Part shown: positions 22,857 through 36,025 of the stretch, in pieces
Numbering within the stretch: the stretch's first letter is position 1
How the letters are laid out: each line of letters starts with the position of its first letter
NCBI RefSeq assembly: GCF_963924675.1
Contig: NC_089239.1
Coordinates: forward strand, 10,001-74,000
Length of the DNA: 64,000 bases
Direction of reading: 5' to 3'
Origin: Phocoena phocoena
Lineage: Eukaryota; Chordata; Mammalia; Artiodactyla; Phocoenidae
The notes under the pieces: generated by a model
Told to the model about the DNA's origin: nothing
Databases searched by the model: none
Seen by the model: the letters and a program-made list of their open reading frames with translations, nothing else
Made by a program: the position numbers and the translations under genes

Positions 22857-25800
22857 TCTGTAAGTATAATCTTCTATATCTAGGTGTGCAGTCTTCTATC
22901 TCTAAAAGTATAATCTTCTATCTCTAGTTGTAATGTCTTCTATCTATAGAACTGTAATTTGCTATCTCTAGTTGTAAAGTCTTCTATCTCTAGAAGTAGA
23001 AATTTCTGTCTTTAGGTGTATAGTCTTGTATCTCTAGCAGTATAATCTATCTCTACGTATAATGTTTTCCATTTCTAGGAGTATACTCTTCTATCTCTAG
23101 GTGTATAGTCTTTTATGTCTTCAACTATAATGGTCTATCTCTACTTGTAATGTCTTCTATCTCTAGGAGTATACTCCTCTATCTTTAGATGTAATGTCTT
23201 CTATCTCTAGGAGTATACTTTTCTATTTTTGGTGTAATATCTTGTATCTTTACTAGTATAATCTTGTATGTCTAGGTGCATAGTGTTCTATCTCCAGCAA
23301 TATAATCATGTCTCTCGGTGTTAAGTATTCTACCTCTAGGAATATACTCTTCTATCGTTAGGAATAAAGTCTTCTATCTCTAGAAGTATAAACGTCTATG
23401 TCTATTTATGAAATATTCTCTCTCTAGGAGTATATTCTTCTATCGCTAACTGTAAAGTTTTCTATCTCTATAATTATAATTTTCTATATCTAGGTGTGAA
23501 GTATTCTATCTCTAAAAGTATAATCTTCTATCTCTAGTTGTAAAGTCTTCTATCTCTAGGAGTACAAATTTCTGAATTTAGGTGTATAGTCTTATATCTC
23601 TACAAGTATAATCTTCTCTCTGTAGGTGTACACTCTTCTACATATAGACGTTTAGGCTTCTAACTCTACTTTTGTAGTTTTGTATCCCTTGGAGTACAGT
23701 CTTCTAACTGTAGAGGTAAAATCTTCTATCTCTAACAATATACTCTTCTATCTCTAGGTGTATTGTCTTTTATCTATTCAACTATAATGTTCTGTCTCTA
23801 CTTGTAATGTCTTCTATCTCTAGGAGTATACTTTTCTATCGCTAACTGTAAAGTTTTCTATCACCCTAAGTATAATCTTTTTATCTAGGTATGAAGTCTT
23901 CTATCTCTAGTAGAATAATCTTCTATCTCTAGTGGTGAAGCCTTCTATCTATAGAACTGTAATTTTCTATCTCTAGTTGTAAAGTCTTCTATTCCTAGGA
24001 GTACAAATTTCTGTCTTTAGGTGTAGAGTCTTGTACATCTAGCAGTATAATCGTCTATCTCTACGTATAATGTTTTCTATTTCTAGGAGTATACTCTTCT
24101 ATCTTTAGGAATATAGTCTTCACTCTCTTCAAGCATAATTTTCTATATCTAGTTGTAATGTCTTTTATTTCTAGGAGTATACTCTTCTACATTAGGTGTA
24201 AAATCTTCTACCTTTAGGAGTATACTTTTCTATCTCTAGGTGCATAGACTTCTATCTCTAGAGGTATAAACATATATCACTCGGTGTAATGTCCTCTATC
24301 TCTAGGAGTATACTCTTTTATCTCTAACTGTAAAGTTTACTACCTCTGTAAGTAAAATATTCTGTATCAAGGTATAAAATCTTTTATATCTAAGAGTACA
24401 TATTTCTATCTCTTGGAGAATAGTTTTCTATCTCTAGAAGTATAATCTTCTATCTCTAGGTGTACAGTTTCTATATATAGAAGTTTTGTCTTCTAACTCT
24501 ACTTTTGTAGTTTTCTATCTCTTGGAGTACAGTCTTCTAACACTAGATGTAAAATCTTCTATCTCTGGGAGTATACTCTTCTATCTCTAGGTGTATATTC
24601 TTTTATCTCTTCAACTATAATGTTCTATCTGTACTTGTAATGTCTTCTATCTCTAGGAGTATACATTTCTCTCGCGAACTGTAAAGTTTTCTATCTCTAT
24701 AAGTATAATCTTCTATATCTAGGTATGAAGTCTTCTATCTCTAGAAGTATAATCTTCTATCTCTAGTTGTAATGTTTCTGTCTATAGAACTGTAATTTTC
24801 TATCTCTAGTTGTAAAGTCTTCTATCTCTAGGAGTAGAAATTTCTGTCTTTATGTGTATAGTCTTGTATCTCTAGCAGTATAATCTTCTATCTCTACGTA
24901 TAATGTTTTCTATTTCTAGGAGTATAGTCTTCTATCTCTAGGTGCATAGACTTCTATCTCTAGAGTTAGAAACATATAACACTCGGTGTAATGTCCTCTA
25001 TCTCTATGAGTATACTCTTCTATCTCTAACTGTAAAGTCTTCTACCTCTGTAAGTAAAATATTCTGTATCACCTTATAAAGTCTTCTATATCTAAGAGTA
25101 CATTTTTCTATCTCTAGGAGTATAGGTTTCTATCTCTAGAAGTATAATCTTCTATGTCTAGGTGTACAGTCTTCTATATATAGAAGTTTATTCTTCTAAC
25201 TCTACTTTTGTAGTTTTCTATCTCCTGGACTACAGCGTTCTAACTCTAGATGTAAAATCTTCTATCTCTAGGTGTATAGTCTTTTATGTCTTCAACGATA
25301 ATGGTCTATCTCTACTTGTAATGTATTCTACCTCTAGGAGTATACTTTTCTATTTTTGGTGTAATATCTTGTATCTCTATTAGTATACTCTTGTATGTCT
25401 AGGTGCATAGTGTTCTTTCTCTAGAAATATAATCATGTCTCTCGGTGTTAATTCTTCTACCTCTAGGAGTATACTCTTCTATCGTTAGAAATAAAGTCTT
25501 CTATCTCTAGACGTATAAACTTCTATGTCTAGTTTTGAAATTTTCTATCTCTAGGAGTATACTCTTCTTTCGCTAACTGTAAAGTTTTCTATCTCAATAG
25601 GTATAATCTTCTATATCTAGGTGTGAAGTATTCTATCTCTAGAAGTATAATCTTCTATCTCTAGTTGTAAAGTCTTCTATCTATAGAACTGTAATTTTCT
25701 ATCTCTAGTTGTAAAGTCTTCTATCCCTAGGAGTACAAATTTCTGTCTTTAGGTGTATAGTCTTGTACCTCTAGCATTATAATCTTCTATCTCTAAGTAT

Positions 25801-28800
25801 AATGTTTTCTATTTCTAGGAGTATACTCTTCTATCGCTAGGTGCATAGACTTCTATCTCTAGAGTTAGAAACATATAACACTCGGTGTAATGTCCTCTAT
25901 CTCTAGGAGTATACTCTTCTATCTCTAACTGTAAAGTCTTCTACCTCTGTAAGTAAAATATTCTGTATCACGTTATATTGTCTTCTATATCTAAGAGTAC
26001 ATTTTTCTATCTCTAGGAGTATAGGTTTCTATCTCTAGAGGTATAATCTTCTATCTCTAGGTGTACATTCTTTTATATATAAAAATTTAGTCTTCTAACT
26101 CTACTTTTGTAGTTTTCTGTCTCTTGGACTACAGTGTTCTAACTCTAGATGTAAAATCTTCTATCTTTAGGAGTATAGCCTTTTATGTCTTCAACCATAA
26201 TGGTCTATCTCTACTTGTAATGTCTTCTATCTCTAGGAGTATACTCCTCTATCTTTAGATGTAATGTCTTCTATCTCGAGGAGTATAGTTTTCTATTTTT
26301 GGTGTAATATCTTGTATCTCTATTAGTATACTCTTGTATGTCTAGGTTCATAGTGTTCTATCTCTAGAAATATAATCATGTCTTTCGGTGTTAAGTCTTC
26401 TACCTCTAGGAGTATACTCTTCTATCGTTAGGAATAAAGTCTTCTATCTCTAGAAGTATAAACTTCTATGTCTAGTTTTGAAATTTTCTATCTCTAGGAG
26501 TATACCCTAATATCGCTAACTGTAAAGTTTTCTATATCTATAAGTATAATCTTCTATATCTAGGTGTGAAGTATTCTATCTCTAGAAGTGTAATAATCTA
26601 TCTCTAGTTGTAAAATATTTTATCTATAGAACTGTAATTTTCTATCTCTAGTTGTAAAGTCTTCTATCTCTAGGAGTACAAATTTCTGACTTTAGGTGTA
26701 TAGTCGTATATCTCTACAAGTATAATCTTCTCTCTGTAGGTGTACAGTCCTCTATATATAGAGGTTAGGCTTCTAACTCTACTTTTGTAGTTTTGTATCC
26801 CTTGGAGTACAGTCTTCTAACTCTAGAGGTAAAATCTTCTATCTCTAGGAGTATACTCTTCTATCGCTAACTGTAAAGTTTTCTATCTCTATTAAGTATA
26901 ATCTTCTATATCTAGGTGTGAAATATTCTATATCTAGAAGTATAATTTTCTATCTCTATTGTAAAGTCTTCTATCTATAGAACTGTAATTTTCTATCTCT
27001 AGTTGTAAAGTCTTCTATCTCTAGGAGTACAAATTTCTGACTTTAGGTGTATAGTCGTATATCTCCACAAGTATAATCTTCTCTCTGTAGGTGTACAGTC
27101 TTCTATATATAGAGGTTTAAGCTTCTAACTCTACTTTTGTAATTTTGTATCCCTTGGAGTACAGCCTTCTAACTCTAGAGGTAAAATCTTCATCTCTGGG
27201 AGTATACTCTTCTATCTCTAGGTGTATTGTCTTTTATCTATTCAACTATAATGTTCTGTCTCTACTTGTAATGTCTTCTATCTCTAGGAGTATACTTTTC
27301 TATCGCTAACTGTAAAGTTTTCTATCTCTGTAAGTATAAACTTTTTATCTAGGTGTGAAGTCTTCTATCTCTAGTAGAATAATCTTCTATCTCTAGTTGT
27401 AAAGTCTTCTATCTATAGAACTGTAATTTTCTATCTCTAGTTGTAAAGTCTTCTATCCCTAGGAGTACAAATTTCTGTCTTTAGGTTTATAGTCTTCTAC
27501 ATCTAGCAGTATAATAGTCTATCTCTATGTATAATGTTTTCTATTTCTAGGAGTATACTCCTCTATCTCTAGGAATATAGTCTTCACTCTCTTCAAGCAT
27601 AATTTTCTATATCTCTTTGTAATGTCTTTTATTTCTAGGAGTATACTCTTCTACTTTGGGTGTAAAATCTTCTACCTTTAGGAGTATACTTTTCTATCTC
27701 TAGGTGCATAGACTTCCTTCTCTAGAGTTATAAACATATATCACTCGGTGTAATGTCCTCTATCTCTAGGAGTATACTCTTTTATCTCTAACTCTAAAGT
27801 CTTCTACCTCTGTAAGCAAAATATTCTTTATCAATGTGTAAAGTTTTCTATATCTAAGAGTACATATTTCTATCTCCTGAGAATAGTTTTCTATCTCTAG
27901 AAGTATAATCTTCTACCTCTAGGTGTACAGTTTCTATATATAGATGTTTTGTCTTCTAACTCTACTCTTGTAGTTTTCTCTCTTGGAGTACAGTCTTCAA
28001 ACTCTAGATGTAAAATCTTCCATCTCTAGGAGTATACTCTTCTATCTCTAGGTGTATATTCTTTTATGTCTTCAAATATAATGTTCTTTCTCTACTTGTA
28101 ATGTCTTCTATCTCTAGGAGTGTACATTTCTCTCATTAACAATAAAGTTTTCTATCTCTGTAAGTATAATCTTCCATATCTAGGTGTGAAGTCTTCTATC
28201 TCTAGAAGTATAATCTTCTATCTCGAGTTGTAATGTCTTCTATCTATAGAACTGTAATTTTCTATCTCTAGTTGTAAAGTCCTCTATCTCTAGGAGTAAT
28301 AATTTCTGTCTTTAGGTGTATAGTCTTGTATCTCTAGCAGTATAATCTTCTATCTCTACGTATAATGTTTTCTATTTCTAGGAGTATACTCTTCTATCTC
28401 TAGGTGCATAAACTTCTATCTCTAGAGTTAGAAACATATAACACTCGGTGTAATGTCCTCTATCTCTATGAGTATACTCTTCTATCTCTAACTGTAAAGT
28501 CTTCTACCTCTGTAAGTAAAATATTCTGTATCAAGTTATAAAGTCTTCTATATCTAAGAGTACATTTTTCTATCTCTGGGAGTATAGGTTTCTATCTCTA
28601 GAAGTATAATCTTCTATCTCTATTTGTAAAGTCTTCTATCTATAGAACTGTAATTTTTTATCTCTAGTTGTAAAGTCTTCTATCTCTAGGAGTACAAATT
28701 TCTGTCTTTCGGTGTAAAGTCTTCTATATCTAGAAGTATAATCTTCTATCGCTAGGTGTACAGTCTTCTATATATAGAAGTTTAGTCTTCTAACTCTTCT

Positions 28801-31800
28801 TTTTTAGTTTTCTATCTTTTGGTGTACAGTGTTCTAACTCTAGATGTAAAATCTTCTATCTCTAGGAGTATACTCTTCTATCTTTAAATGTAAATTCTTC
28901 TATCTCTAGGAGTATACTTTTCTACTTTGAGTGTAAAACCTCCTATCTCTTTTATTATACTCTTCTATCTCTAAGTGCGTAGTCTTCTATCACTAGAAAT
29001 ATAATCATGTCTCTCGGTGTAAAGTCTTCTACCTCTAGGAGTATACTCTTCTATCGTTAGTAGTAAAGTCTTCTATCTCTAGAAGTATAAACTTCTATGT
29101 CTAGTTTTCAAATTTTCTATCTCTAAGAGTATACTCTTCTATCGCTAACTGTAAAGTTTTCTCTCTCTATACGTATAATCTTCTATATCTAGCTGTGAAG
29201 TATTCTATCTCTAGAAGTATAATCTTCTATCACTAGTTGAAAAGTCTTCTGTCTATAGAACTGTAATTTTCTATATCTAGTTGTAAAGTCTTCTATCTCT
29301 AGGAGTACAAATTTCTGTCTTTAAGTGTATAGTCTTCTATCTCTAGAAGTATAATCTTCTGTCTCTACGTATAATGTCTTCTATCTCTAGGAGTATAGTC
29401 TTCTATCTCTAGTAATATAGTCTTCACTCTCTTCAAGCATAATTTTGTATCTCTAGTTGCAATGTCTTCTATTTCTAGGAGTATACTCTTCTATTTTTGT
29501 TGCAAAATCTTCTATCTCTAAGAGTATACTCTTCTATCTTAGGTGCATAGACTTCTATCTGTAGAGGTATAAACATATATCACTCGGTGTAATGTCCTCT
29601 ATCTCTAGGAGTATACTCTTCTATCTCTAACTGTAAAGTCTTCTACCTCTGTAAGTGAAATATTCTGTATCAAGTTATAAAGTCTTCTATATCTAAGAGT
29701 ACATTTTTCTATCTCTAGGAGCATAGTTTTCTATCTCTAGAAGTATAATCTTCTACCTCTAGGTGTACAGTCTTCTATATATAGAAGTTTAGTCTTCTAA
29801 CTCTACTTTTGTAGTATTCTATCTCTTGGACTACAGTCTTCTAACTCTAGATGTAAAATCTTCTATCTCTAGGAGTATACTCTTCTATCTCTAGGTGTAT
29901 AGTCTTTTATCTCTTCAACTATAATGTTCTATCTCTACTTGTAATGTCTTCTATCTCTAGGCGTATACTATTCTATCTTCAGATGTAAAATCTTTTATCT
30001 CTAGGAGTATACTTTTCTATTTTTGGTGTAAAATCTTCTATCTCTATTACTATACTCTTCTATCTCTAAGGGCACAGTTTTCTATCTCTAGAAATATAAT
30101 CATGTCTGTCGGTGAAAAGTCTTCTACCTCTAGGAGTATATTATTCTACCGTTAGGAGTAACGTCTTCTATCTCTAGAAGTATAAACTTCTGTGTCTGGT
30201 TTTGAAATTTTCTATCTCTAGGAGTATACTCTTCTATCGCTAACGGTAAAGTTTTCTATCTGTATAACTATAATCTTCTATATCTAGGTGTGAAGTCTTC
30301 TATCTCTAGAAGTATAATGTTCTATCTCTAGTTGTAAAGTCTTCTATCGCTAGGAGTACAAATTTCTGTCTTTAGGTGTATAGTCTTCGATCTCTAGAAG
30401 AATAATCTTCTATCTCTAGTTGTACAGTGTTCTATATATTGACGTTTAGTCTTCTAACTCTACTTTTGTAGCTTCCTATCACTTGGAGTACAGTCTTCTA
30501 ACTCTAGATGTAAAATCTTCTATCTCTAGGAGTATACTCTTCTATCTCTAGGAGTATAGTGTTTTATCTCTTCAACTATAATATTCTATCTCTACTTGTA
30601 ATGTCTTCTATCTCTAGGAGTATACTCTTCTATCTTTAGATGTAAAGTCTTCTATCTCTAGGAGTATACTTTTCTATTTTTGTTGTAAAACCTTCTAACT
30701 CTATTAGTATACTCTTGTATCTCTAGGTGCATAGTCTTCTATCTCTAGAAATGTAATCAAGTCTGTCGGTGTAAAGTCCTCTACCTCTAGGAGTATACTC
30801 TTCTATCATTAGGAGTAAAGTATTCTATCTCTAGAAGTATAAACTTCTTTGTCTAGTTCTGAAATATTATATCCCTAGGAGTATACTCTTCTATCGCTAA
30901 CTGTAAAGTTTTCTATCTCTATAAGTACAATTTTCTATATCTAGCTGTGAAGTCTTCTATCTATAGAAGTATAATCTCTGTCTCTAGTTGTAAAGTCTTC
31001 TATCTATAAAACCTTAATTTTCTATTTCTAGTTGTAAAGTCTATTTCTAGGAGTACAAATTTCTCTCTTAGGTGTATATTCTTATATCTCTAGAAGTATA
31101 ATCTTCTATCTCTACGTATAATGTCTTCTTTCTCTAGAAGTATACTGTTCTATCTCTAGGAATATAGTATTCACTCTCTTCAAGCATAATTTTCTATATC
31201 TAGTTGTAATGTCTTCTATTTCTAGGAGTATACTCTTCTATTTTTGGTGTAAAATCTTCTATCTCTAGGAGTATACTCTTCTATCTCTAGGTGCATAGAC
31301 TTCTATCTGTAGAGGTATAAACATATATCACTCGGTGTAATGTCCTCTATCTCTAGGAGTATACTCTTCTATCTCTAACTGTAAAGTCTTCTACTTCTGT
31401 AAGTAAAATATTCTATATGAATGTATAATGTTTTCTATATCTAAGAGTACATTTTTCTATCACTAGGATTATAGTTTTCTATCTCTACAAGTATAGTCTT
31501 CTATACCTAGGTGCAAAGTCTTCTATCTCTACAAGTAAAAACTTCTATCTCTATTTGTGAAGTCTTCTATCTATAGAACTGTAATTTTCTATCTCTAGTT
31601 GTAAAGTCTTCTATCACTAGGAGTACAAATTTCTGTCTTTCGGTGTATAGTATTCTAGGTCTACAAGTATAATCTTCTATCACTAGGTGTACTGTCTTCT
31701 ATATATAGAAATTTAGTCTTCTAACCCTACTTTTGTAGTTTTCTATCTCTTGGAGTATAGTCTTCTAACTCTAGAAGTAAAATCTTCTATCTCTAGGAGT

Positions 31801-34800
31801 ATACTCTTCTATCTTTAGATGTCAAGTCTTCTATCTCTAGGAGTATACTTTTCTATTTTGGGTGGATATCCTTCTATCTCTATTATCATACTCTTCTATC
31901 TCTAGGTTTCTAGTCTTCTATCTCTAGAAATATAATCATGTCTCTCGGTGTAAAATCTTCTACCTCTAGGAATATACTCTTCTATCGTTAGGAGTAAAGT
32001 CTTCTATCGCTAGAAGTATAAACATCTATGTCTAGTTTTGAAATTTTCTAGCTCTAAGTGTATACTCTTCTATCGCTAACTGTAATGTTTTCTATCTCTA
32101 TACGTATAATCTTCTATATCTAGCTGTGAAGTCTTCTATGTCTAGAAGTATAATCTTCTACCTCTAGGCGTACAGTCTTCTATATATAGAAGTCTAGTCT
32201 TCTAACTCTACTTTTGTAGTTTTCTATCTCTTGGAGTACAGTCTTCTAACTCTAGATGTAAAATCTATCTCTAGGAATATACTCTTCTATCTCTAGGTGT
32301 ACACTATTTTATCTCTTCAAGAATAATGTTCTATCTCTACTTGTAATGTCTTCTATCTCTAGGAGTATACTCTTCTATATTTAGATGTAAATTCTTCTAT
32401 CTCTAGGAGTATACTTTTCTATTTTTTGTGTAAAATCTTCTATCTCTCTTAGTATACTCTTGTATCTCTAGGTGCATAATCTTCTATCTCTAGAAATGTA
32501 ATCAAGTCTGTCGGTGTAAAGTCTTCTACCTCTGGTAGTATACTCTTCTATCGTTAGGAGTAAAGTCTTCTATCTCTAGAAGTATGAACTTCTATGTCTA
32601 GTTTTGAAATTTTCTATCTCTAAGAGTAAACTCTTCTATCGCTAACTGTAAAGTTTTCTATCTCTATACGTATAATCTTCTATATCTAGCTGTGAAGTAT
32701 TCTATCTCTAGAAGTATAATCTTCTATCACTAGTTGAAAAGTCTTCTGTCTATAGAACTGTAATTTTCTATATCTAGTTGTAAAGTCTTCTATCTCTAGG
32801 AGTACAGATTTCTGTCTTTAAGTGTATAGTCTTCTATCTCTAGAAGTATAATCTTCTGTCTCTACGTATAATGTCTTCTATCTCTAGGAGTATACTCTTC
32901 TCTCTCTAGGAATATAGTCTTCACTCTCTTCAAGCATAATTTTGTATCTCTAGTTGCAATGTCTTCTATTTCCAGGAGTATACTCTTCTATTTTTGTTGT
33001 AAAATCTTTTATCTCTAAGAGTATACTCTTCTATCTTAGGTGCATAGACTTCTATCTGTAGAGGTATAAACATATATCACTCGGTGTAATGTCCTCTGTT
33101 TCTAGGAGTATACTCTTCTATCTCTAACTGTAAAGTCTTCTACCTCTGTAAGTAAAATATTCTGTATCAAGTTATAAAGTCTTCTATATCTAACAGTACA
33201 TTTTTCTATCTCTAGGAGTAGAGTTTTCTATCTCTAGAAGTATAATCTTCCATCTCTAGGTGTACAGTCTTCTATATATAGAAGTTTAGTCTTCTAACTC
33301 TACTTTTGTAGTTTTCTATCTCTTGGAGTACAGTCTTCTAACTCTAGATGTAAAATCTTCTATCTCTAGGAGTATACTCTTCTATCTCTAGGTGTATAGT
33401 CTTTTATCTCTTCAACTATAATGTTCTATCTCTACTTGTAATGTCTTCTATCTCTAGGCGTATACTCTTCTATCTTTAGATGTAAAGTCTTTTATCTCTA
33501 GGAGTATACTTTTCTATTTTTGGTGTAAAATCTTCTATCTCTCTTAGTATACTCTTCTATCTCTAAGGGCGCAGTTTTCTATCTCTAGAAATATAATCAT
33601 GTCTGTCGGTGAAAAGTCTTCTACCTCTAGGAGTATACTCTTCTATCGTTAGGAGTAACGTCTTCTATCTCTAGAAGTATAAACTTCTGTGTCTGGTTTT
33701 GAAATTTTCTATCTCTAGGAGTATACTCTTCTATCGCTAACTGTAAAGTTTTCTATCTCTATAACTATAATCTTCTATATCTAGGTGTGAAGTCTTCTAT
33801 CTCTAGAAGTATAATCTTCTATCTGTAGTGGTAAATTCTTCTATCTATAGAACTGTAATTTTCTATCTCTAGTTGTAAACTCTTCTATCTGTAGGAGTAC
33901 AAATTTCTGTCTTTAGATGTATAGTCTTCTATCTCTAGAATTATAATCTTCTACCTCTAGGTGTACAGTCTTCTATATATATAAGTTTAGTCTTCTCATT
34001 CTACTTTTGTAGTTTTCTATCTCTTGGAGTACAGTCTTCTAACTCTATATGTAAAATCTATCTCTAGGAGTATACTCTTCTACCTCTAGGTGTATAGTCT
34101 TTTATCTCTTCAACTATAATGTTCTATCTCTACTTGTAATGTCTTCTATCTCTAGGAGTATACTCTTCTATATTTATATGTAAATTCTTCTATCTCTAGG
34201 AGTATACTTTTCTACTTTTGGTGTAAAATCTTCTATCTCTAGGAGTATACTCTTCTATCTCTAGGTGTAATGTCTTCTATCTCTACAAGTATAATCTATC
34301 TCTATTTGTAAAGACTTCTACGTCTAGGAGAACACACTTCTATCTCTAGGGGTGTATTCTTCTATCTCTAGGAGTATACTATTCTGTCTCTAGCTATGTA
34401 GTCTTCTATCTCTAGAAGAATAATCTTCTATCTCTTGGTGTAAAGACTTCTACATCTAGGAGTACACACTACTGTCTCTAGGAGTAAAATCTTCTATCTC
34501 TAGCAGTATACTTTTGTATTTCTTGGTGTAAAGTCTTCTATCTATAGGAATATACTTTTCTAATTCTAGGTGGAAAGTCTTCTATCTCTAGGAGTATAGT
34601 CTTCTATCTTTAGGTTTAAAGTCTTCTATCACTACCAGTATGCTCTTCTATCTTTAGGTGTATAGTCTTCTTTCCTTAGAAGTATAATATTCTATCTCTA
34701 GTTGTAAAGTCTTCTGTCTCTGGAGTATACTCTTCTATATCTATGTGTATAGTCTTCTATCTCTAGAGGTATACTCTTCTATCTTTAGATTTAAACTCTT

Positions 34801-36025
34801 CTATCTTTAGGCGTATACTTTACAATTTCTAGGTGTAAATTCTTCTATCTCTAGGTGTATAATCTTCTGTCTCTAGGAGTATAATCTTCTATCTCTTGGT
34901 GTATAGTCTTCTATCTTTAGAAGGATAATCTTCTATCTCTAGGTGTAAAGTCTTCTGTATCTAGGAGTATACTGTTCTATCCCTAGGTGGAAAGTTTTCT
35001 GTCTGTAACAGTATACTTTTCTATTCCTAGGTGTAAAGTCTTCTAGCTCTAGGAGTATACTCTTTTATCTCTAGGTGCATAGTCTTCTATCTCTACAAGT
35101 ATAACCTTCTATCACAAGTTGTAAAGTTTCCTATCTCTAGCAGTATGCTCTTCTGCCTCTAGTTATATAGTCTTCAATCTCTACAAGTATAATCTTCTAT
35201 CTCTAGGTGGAAAGTCTTCTATCTCTAGGAGTATACTTTTCTATTTCTAGGTGTAAATTCTTCTATGTGTAGGTGTACACTATTCTATCTCCAGGTGTAT
35301 ACTCTTCTATCTCTAGATGTATAATCTTCTATCTGTATGTGTAAAGATTTCTATCTCTAGGAGTATACTGTTCTATTTATACGTGTAAAATCTTCTACCT
35401 CTAGGAATATTCTCTTCTATCTCTATATTTACAGTGTTCTATCTCTGGAAGTGTACTGGTCTATCTCTAGGTGTAATGTCTTCTATCTCCAGTAGTATAC
35501 TCCTCTATCTCTAGGTGTATAGTATTCTACCTCTAGAAGTATAATCTTCTATCTCTAGGTGTAATGTCTTCTATCTCTAGGAGTATAATCCGTCTCTATG
35601 TGTAAAGTCTTCTATCTCTACAGCTGTAAAATTCTATCTCTAGGTGTAAAGTCTTCTAACTCTGAGAGTACACTCTTCTATCTCTAGGTGTAGAGTCTTC
35701 TATCTCTAGAAGTATAATCATCTATCACTACATATAATATCTTGTATCTCTAGGAGTATACACATTTTTCTGTAGCTATATAGTCTTCTAACTCTCGAAG
35801 TATAATATTTTATGTATAGGTGTAAAGAATTCTATCTCTAGGAATATACTCTTCTATCTCTAGGTGTAAATTTTTCTATCTCTCAGAGTATACTTATCTA
35901 TTTCTAGGTGTAAAGTCTTCTATCTCTAGGCGTATACTTTTCTATCTCTAGGTGCATAGTTTTCTATCTCTAGAAGTTTAATCTTCTATCTCTAGGTGTA
36001 AAGTCTTCTATCTCTAGAAGTAAAA
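22857..36025. repeat. 22 bp minisatellite array with 3.46-3.50 kb higher-order repeat
   Basis: About 600 monomers of 22 bases, consensus TCTTCTATCTCTAGGTGTAA plus two bases, vary mainly in the segment after CTAG (GGAGTATAC, GAAGTATAA, GTGTAAAG, TTGTAAAG). Composition is AT-rich with almost no CpG. A diverged landmark CACTCGGTGTAATGTCCTCT lies at 24278, 24980, 27742, 28442, 29581, 31329 and 33078. Pairs 24278/27742 and 24980/28442 are 3464 and 3462 apart. 29581/33078 are 3497 apart with a half-step at 31329, and the motif CACTAGTTGAAAAGTCTTCT at 29231 and 32728 is also 3497 apart. From about 34280 to 36025 landmarks disappear and monomers are more uniform. It is unrelated to S except for a similar monomer size. 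Confidence 0.93.

Noticed and set aside
22857..36025. CRISPR-like or coding leucine-rich repeat array
   Set aside because: The 22-base period is not a multiple of three, so no frame stays open across monomers (the 25162-25383 frame is incidental). There are no unique spacers.
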